NCBI GenBank assembly: GCA_949987565.1 | Contig: OX465101.1 | Span: forward strand, 26,176,911-26,240,910 | Direction: 5' to 3' | DNA: 64,000 nucleotides | Source: Luidia sarsii | Taxonomy: Eukaryota; Echinodermata; Asteroidea; Paxillosida; Luidiidae | In this document: piece by piece, positions 60,227 to 64,000 of the stretch | How the letters are laid out: the number at the start of each line of letters is the position of its first letter | How positions within the stretch are numbered: position 1 is the stretch's first letter | Program-made: the position numbers and the translations under genes | The notes under the pieces: model-generated | Seen by the model: only the letters and a program-made list of their open reading frames with translations | Told to the model about the DNA's origin: nothing | Database searches by the model: none

Positions 60227-61319
60227 CTAATTTTTGAGAGAAATGAAATTGATTGTTAACTTTTCCAGATATTATAGAGGGCGGTTAATTTTTTTTTAAA
60301 CTCCCCCCCCCATGGCATCCTTTGCCAACCACATTGGTAACCCTTGAGTGTAGACTTCTGACGGGTAGCTTGTGGCACGCCTCTTGATTCTGTGCTTCAA
60401 GGCATAGCACCAAACATCTTTGGCTCTCATTTTTGAAAAAGAAATTAAGCCTTGACTTGGGTCACCAAGGGCACAATCTCCAATACTGGCCATTGTCTCA
60501 TCCTCCCTGCCCTGCCCACCCTCCAAATGTTTCCATGGGTATATAGATTTCCTCAGTAGAATCATCCCCTTGAGATGAGATGAGATGAGAAAGTGGCCCT
60601 GCCCACTACAAGAGCCGAATTCAAGCTTGCGAAACTCGGCAACAATTGCACGTGACGTTGCGGACTCGAACTTGGCCTGGCCCAGAACACCCGGAACTCC
60701 CGGCACCGTGGATGCACACGCGCACGGTTGACTGGCTAATTCAGCCGCAGATGTTGCGTCCAGTGTTCCGGTGTGCAGTGTACACACCCATTAATTGAGT
60801 CAGAGGAAATACTAGCAACCAGCCCCCCAGAAAAAAAAAAGAAAAAAAAAAAGGAATTGATCTTCTCCATCATGCATGACAATTGAATGATAGTTACATG
60901 TATGTATTTTGGAGGCGATTTTGTATTCTGTTTCCGGAAATGTCAAAGCTGTTGGAGGGAAGGCTGTCATGTGGTTGTCTTGTGTTTTCTTTTGTGGTGC
61001 TGGGTTTTCTTGTCTGTTTGTTTTCCCCCATGAGAAATAAGAACCGGTTTTATGGTTTAACCAGTCGGAGGTCTGATTTTTTTTTTTTTTTTTCGGTTTT
61101 GATTTTTCCAAAACCGCCCAAGCTAACTTATACTTATAACTTATATAACACATATACCGGTACTAGTATACGGTATGACTTTGAAGCCTATAATGGTGTG
61201 AATTCCTTTTACTGCAATTGTGATTTCCATTTCCTCATAATGCGCTGATGGTGGCCGAGACTCTAATCACTTGGTTGGTTTTTCTTTCGCTCTCCTTTTG
61301 TGTGTGTTTGTTTCTTCAG

Positions 61320-61395
61320 GTCATCACTAAGTACAAGGTGGGCATCATGCTCTGTAGGACTGGCCAAAGCACAGAGGAGGAGATGTACAACAACG
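61320..61395 (+). CDS. SIPA1L: SIPA1-like RapGAP, exon 5 in window (residues 702-727)
   Basis: Acceptor TTTCTTCAG|GTC, donor CAACG|GTGAGT; ends in phase 1. The peptide reads VITKYKVGIMLCRTGQSTEE, then EMYNN. K-V-G-I-(M/L)-x-C-(K/R)-x-G-Q-S-T-E-E-E-M-Y-N-N is a hallmark segment of RapGAP domains of the SIPA1 family. The small exon size and perfect splice sites make this call secure. The catalytic Asn thumb (H-I-G-N-D-I type motif) comes later in the domain and is not yet reached. Confidence 0.95.
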
Positions 61396-62942
61396 GTGAG
61401 TTCCTCAAATTGCGATTGCCGCCCTGCCCAGCCTCATTGGACTCCTGCCCTAATGTAAGACAGTGCCTTTTAGTTAATGGGTTGGACAAAGGGAGCTGAA
61501 ATCCACGTCAATGCGTGGTCTGGTTTGCAGGCCTGGCTCTCGCTCAATACGTTAATGCAGGCACTAGTGTAGGCGTAAACTAGACGGTACCATAAAGTAG
61601 ACATTTGGGCATGATTTTAGCTTAATAGCCTCACCGTAAAAGGGTGGGAAACATCCTGTCAATTCATAACGAACCACCTTTTATCACTACTTGCTGAAAA
61701 AATGGACTATCTGTACTGTTTCCCCCCAAATTGTGATTTTGTGATGTGTGTGTGTGGGGTGTATAATGTATGTAGGAATAGTGAAGTGCATGTTTTGTAC
61801 ACAGCCCTGTACTTAATGTCGTCCGGTTGAAACGTACGCATCACAAAATCATGATTTGGGGGAATACTTTAACTGTCCATTTTTTTTCAGTGAGTAGTTG
61901 CGCCAGACAGTCAATGTTCTACATGATAATATGTGGTCTATTGCGGATGTAAGTTTTTTTCCCAGCCTTTTACGGTGAGAGTATAAACTCAAGTCTTTCC
62001 GACATTTTAAAATCCAGTAGCATGAGTTTTATCAAAGATGAATGCGTTTCATGGCTCACATGTGGTGACATACATACATACATGTAGACAACTCACTATG
62101 CACTTTTTGCATTATGCCGTGTGCACTGGTAAAAAGTCCAGTAATGTGCAGCCAACTGGCACTTGGTCATTATGCTTCACGATCCGTTAAAAAAAAATTG
62201 TGATAAATTTAAAGCATTTCTCATTTTATTTAATATCACATGCTATTCCCTGATTTCCCTCAGCACATATACAGGGTAGCAAGCGCAATTAGCCTGTATG
62301 CAGTCCATACCATTACCATGTGCATGTACATGTACCTTCTGGCAATTGGTTTGTTTAATTGTATATCAAGTTTGTTTCCTCATTCCATGATATATCAACA
62401 TACCATGGTATCTGTGACTGAGATGGTACAGTGTATTATCAGTTTGGAAAGTGACCTGGCAATTATAATTGCTTATAAATGGTTTTCATTACTTGTGTTT
62501 TTTATCAAGTTTGTTTCCTCATACCATGATATATCAATATACCATGTGCGATAGTACACATGTAGATGTACGGTATATCAGTTTTGATAAGTGGCAATAA
62601 TACTGTTGCTCCCTAGTGTTAGTCCAACTTAAGACTAACCAGTTACGAAGAGTGCATAAGATATGCAGCGCTATCCCTAAGTTGTTATTATGCTGTAGTC
62701 TGACACAGTTATCTTTACACATCTTAAGTGCTTGCACAGTAAGTCTCACGAGCACCGCTACCATTTGCAAGGGCAATGCAACTATTTGTTAAGTGACAGT
62801 GATGGCGATTCTGGTGCGCCATCTCATGCACATCTCATAATGCCCCGTTCCCGGTCGCACATAATACGGTATTTTCGTCGGCGACTGCAATAATGTTGAC
62901 CCGTGGTTCACAGAGCGCCGTCTCTCTTCTCCTCTGCCGCAG
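61396..62942 (+). other. SIPA1L intron 5
   Basis: 1.55 kb, phase 1. The phrase ATCAAGTTTGTTTCCTCAT, followed by ACCATGATATATCAA, occurs at about 62367-62403 and again at 62504-62540, a local tandem duplication. No other repeat family is evident, and it ends CTCTGCCGCAG. Confidence 0.8.
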
Positions 62943-63041
62943 AGCTTTCCACGCCGGCTTTTGATGAGTTTCTGGACTGCATCGGGGAGAAGATCCGACT
63001 GAAAGGCTTTGACAGATACCGGGCCCAGCTGGACAATAAAA
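62943..63041 (+). CDS. SIPA1L: SIPA1-like RapGAP, exon 6 in window (residues 727-759)
   Basis: Acceptor CTGCCGCAG|AGC, donor AATAAAA|GTAAGA. With the preceding exon it reads [19 protein letters not shown], then [18 protein letters not shown]. This is the (A/T)PAF(E/D)EFL..(L/I)G..(V/I)RLKGF..YRAQLD.K segment of SIPA1L RapGAP domains. The exon ends after the first base of codon 760. The rest of the domain, the PDZ domain and the C-terminal coiled coil must lie beyond 64000. Confidence 0.94.
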
Positions 63042-64000
63042 GTAAGACCTTCATGGTGGGAACGGTGATGCAACAATCAAAGGAAAAATTACTTAGAAGT
63101 TTTCAGTGGAATGTAATACCTGTTTAAAACTTTGGAATGTTGGAACTTTGGAACTTTTGAATTTAGAAACTTTAGAAATTGGAAAGATTTTGAATTCAGT
63201 TTTTTAATTTTCTTAATTTAAAAAAAAAAAAAAAATTTTTGGGGGGGGACATTTTTGAAATTGATAATTTTTTGAAACTTATATTTATATTTTGAAAGTT
63301 TTAAATCTTTGAAGTTTTGAAATTTTGAAAGGTTCTGGTAATATCCAATCCTGCACACTGCTGACTGGTGTCAATGACCAAAATGCAAATCTATAAAATG
63401 TAGGGGGCTTGGCAGTTTGTGATCCTTGCCGGATCTTTTATCTTTTGAATCTCAACAATTTTCTGCAAATTTGATTCTAAGTCATTCGGCCTTTGCGAAA
63501 CTTTCGAGGATCGAAACGTCAGGCCCTGACCTTTGCATTTTAGTCATTTAAGTCAGTAAGCAGATTGGCACATTTTTGTGCTATTTTGAATAAAAAGAAG
63601 CAACTATAGACAATTTTAGTTCACCAGGATTCCAAATTGGTGTGCGTGTAGGTAAAACATGCGCCCATATCAAATTTTCTGCACACAAAATTTGCGTACA
63701 ATTTTCCAGTGTGCTTTGCAAGATGTACGTAATTGAGTGGACAGGTAAGTGCTAGTGAAAACACAGTGCGCCAAAACCAGCCGGGCATGTTGGTAGGCAT
63801 GACATTGCCACTTGTCAAACTTTCTGCTCTTGAAAAATTCTACACCATTTTGCCAGAATTGGCATGTACGTGTACGTGTGCACACATCTGGGTTGTTGGA
63901 TAAGGACCACCGAAAACTGACTCGTGAGTGATTCGAGATGAATTTTTATTATTTTTTGTTTGCAAAAACATTGCCTGTATATTCTTCACCAGTAATCTTG
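63042..64000 (+). other. SIPA1L intron 6 (5' part)
   Basis: It begins with GTAAGA and runs past the window end. It contains A- and G-runs (63220-63248), low-complexity TTTGAAA/GGAACTTT words (63130-63330), and two hammerhead-like family fragments, one minus and eroded (63405-63440) and one plus (63495-63530, reading GAGGATCGAAACGTCAGGCC). Confidence 0.75.

Larger units (their letters stand above)
59576..61319 (+). other. SIPA1L intron 4
   Basis: 1.74 kb, phase 0. It contains the second 300-bp block inside a 91-101 bp duplicated flank, a hammerhead-like fragment (60187-60226), T-, A- and C-runs, and otherwise unique sequence. An open minus-strand frame at 60296-60787 has no recognised motif. 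It ends GTGTTTGTTTCTTCAG. Confidence 0.85.

Overview
This window is eukaryotic genomic DNA. It has GT-AG introns, long AT-rich non-coding stretches, many small DNA transposons and an extraordinary load of (ACATGT)n-type microsatellite. The gene families and the style of the repeats (ACATGTAC arrays, TAGGCCTA and TACCGGTA words, repeats carrying a GGATCGAAACGTC signature) suggest a marine invertebrate, probably a deuterostome such as an echinoderm, hemichordate or cephalochordate. I cannot fix the species from the sequence alone.

Only two protein genes can be supported, both on the + strand. (1) At 837-965 lies the terminal coding exon of a FERM-domain non-receptor tyrosine phosphatase of the PTPN14/PTPN21 (Pez) type. 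It ends in the family's Q-loop region and the C-terminal Arg-Leu-Ile. A long 3' UTR probably follows and contains a 31-bp minisatellite. (2) From 45000 to beyond the window end lies a SIPA1-like (SIPA1L/SPAR) Rap GTPase-activating protein. Six coding exons are visible (45000-46469, 56334-56631, 57310-57455, 59387-59575, 61320-61395, 62943-63041), with consistent phases and about 759 codons. The catalytic Asn-thumb part of the RapGAP domain, the PDZ domain and the C-terminus lie further downstream. A TATA-like box, a CpG-rich stretch and a strong splice donor near 7.95-8.47 kb are a speculative distal promoter and 5' exon for this gene.

The roughly 39 kb between the genes, and the introns, are repeat territory. 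Two short palindromic transposons with matching TAGTCC termini and 9-bp target duplications sit at 8.56 and 9.27 kb. Other elements with terminal inverted repeats (TIRs) lie at 0.17, 16.3, 18.4, 23.1 and 34.9-38.0 kb. The 23.1-kb family recurs at 49-50 kb (inverted) and 55.5 kb (fragment). A 69-bp minisatellite spans 19.56-21.71 kb and ends against a non-LTR retrotransposon remnant. A family with a hammerhead-like GAAAC core occurs throughout.

The most striking structure is a 2.5-kb array in SIPA1L intron 1 (52015-53877 and 54149-54797). Its ~30-bp unit is built on the palindrome AACCGGTTTAAACCGGTT, so it carries well over a hundred copies of the Grainyhead consensus AACCGGTT. The other notable point is gene order: a PTPN14/21-type gene lies next to a SIPA1L gene, and human PTPN21 with SIPA1L1 (14q) and PTPN14 with SIPA1L2 (1q) are each on one chromosome arm. 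That fits an ancient linkage.
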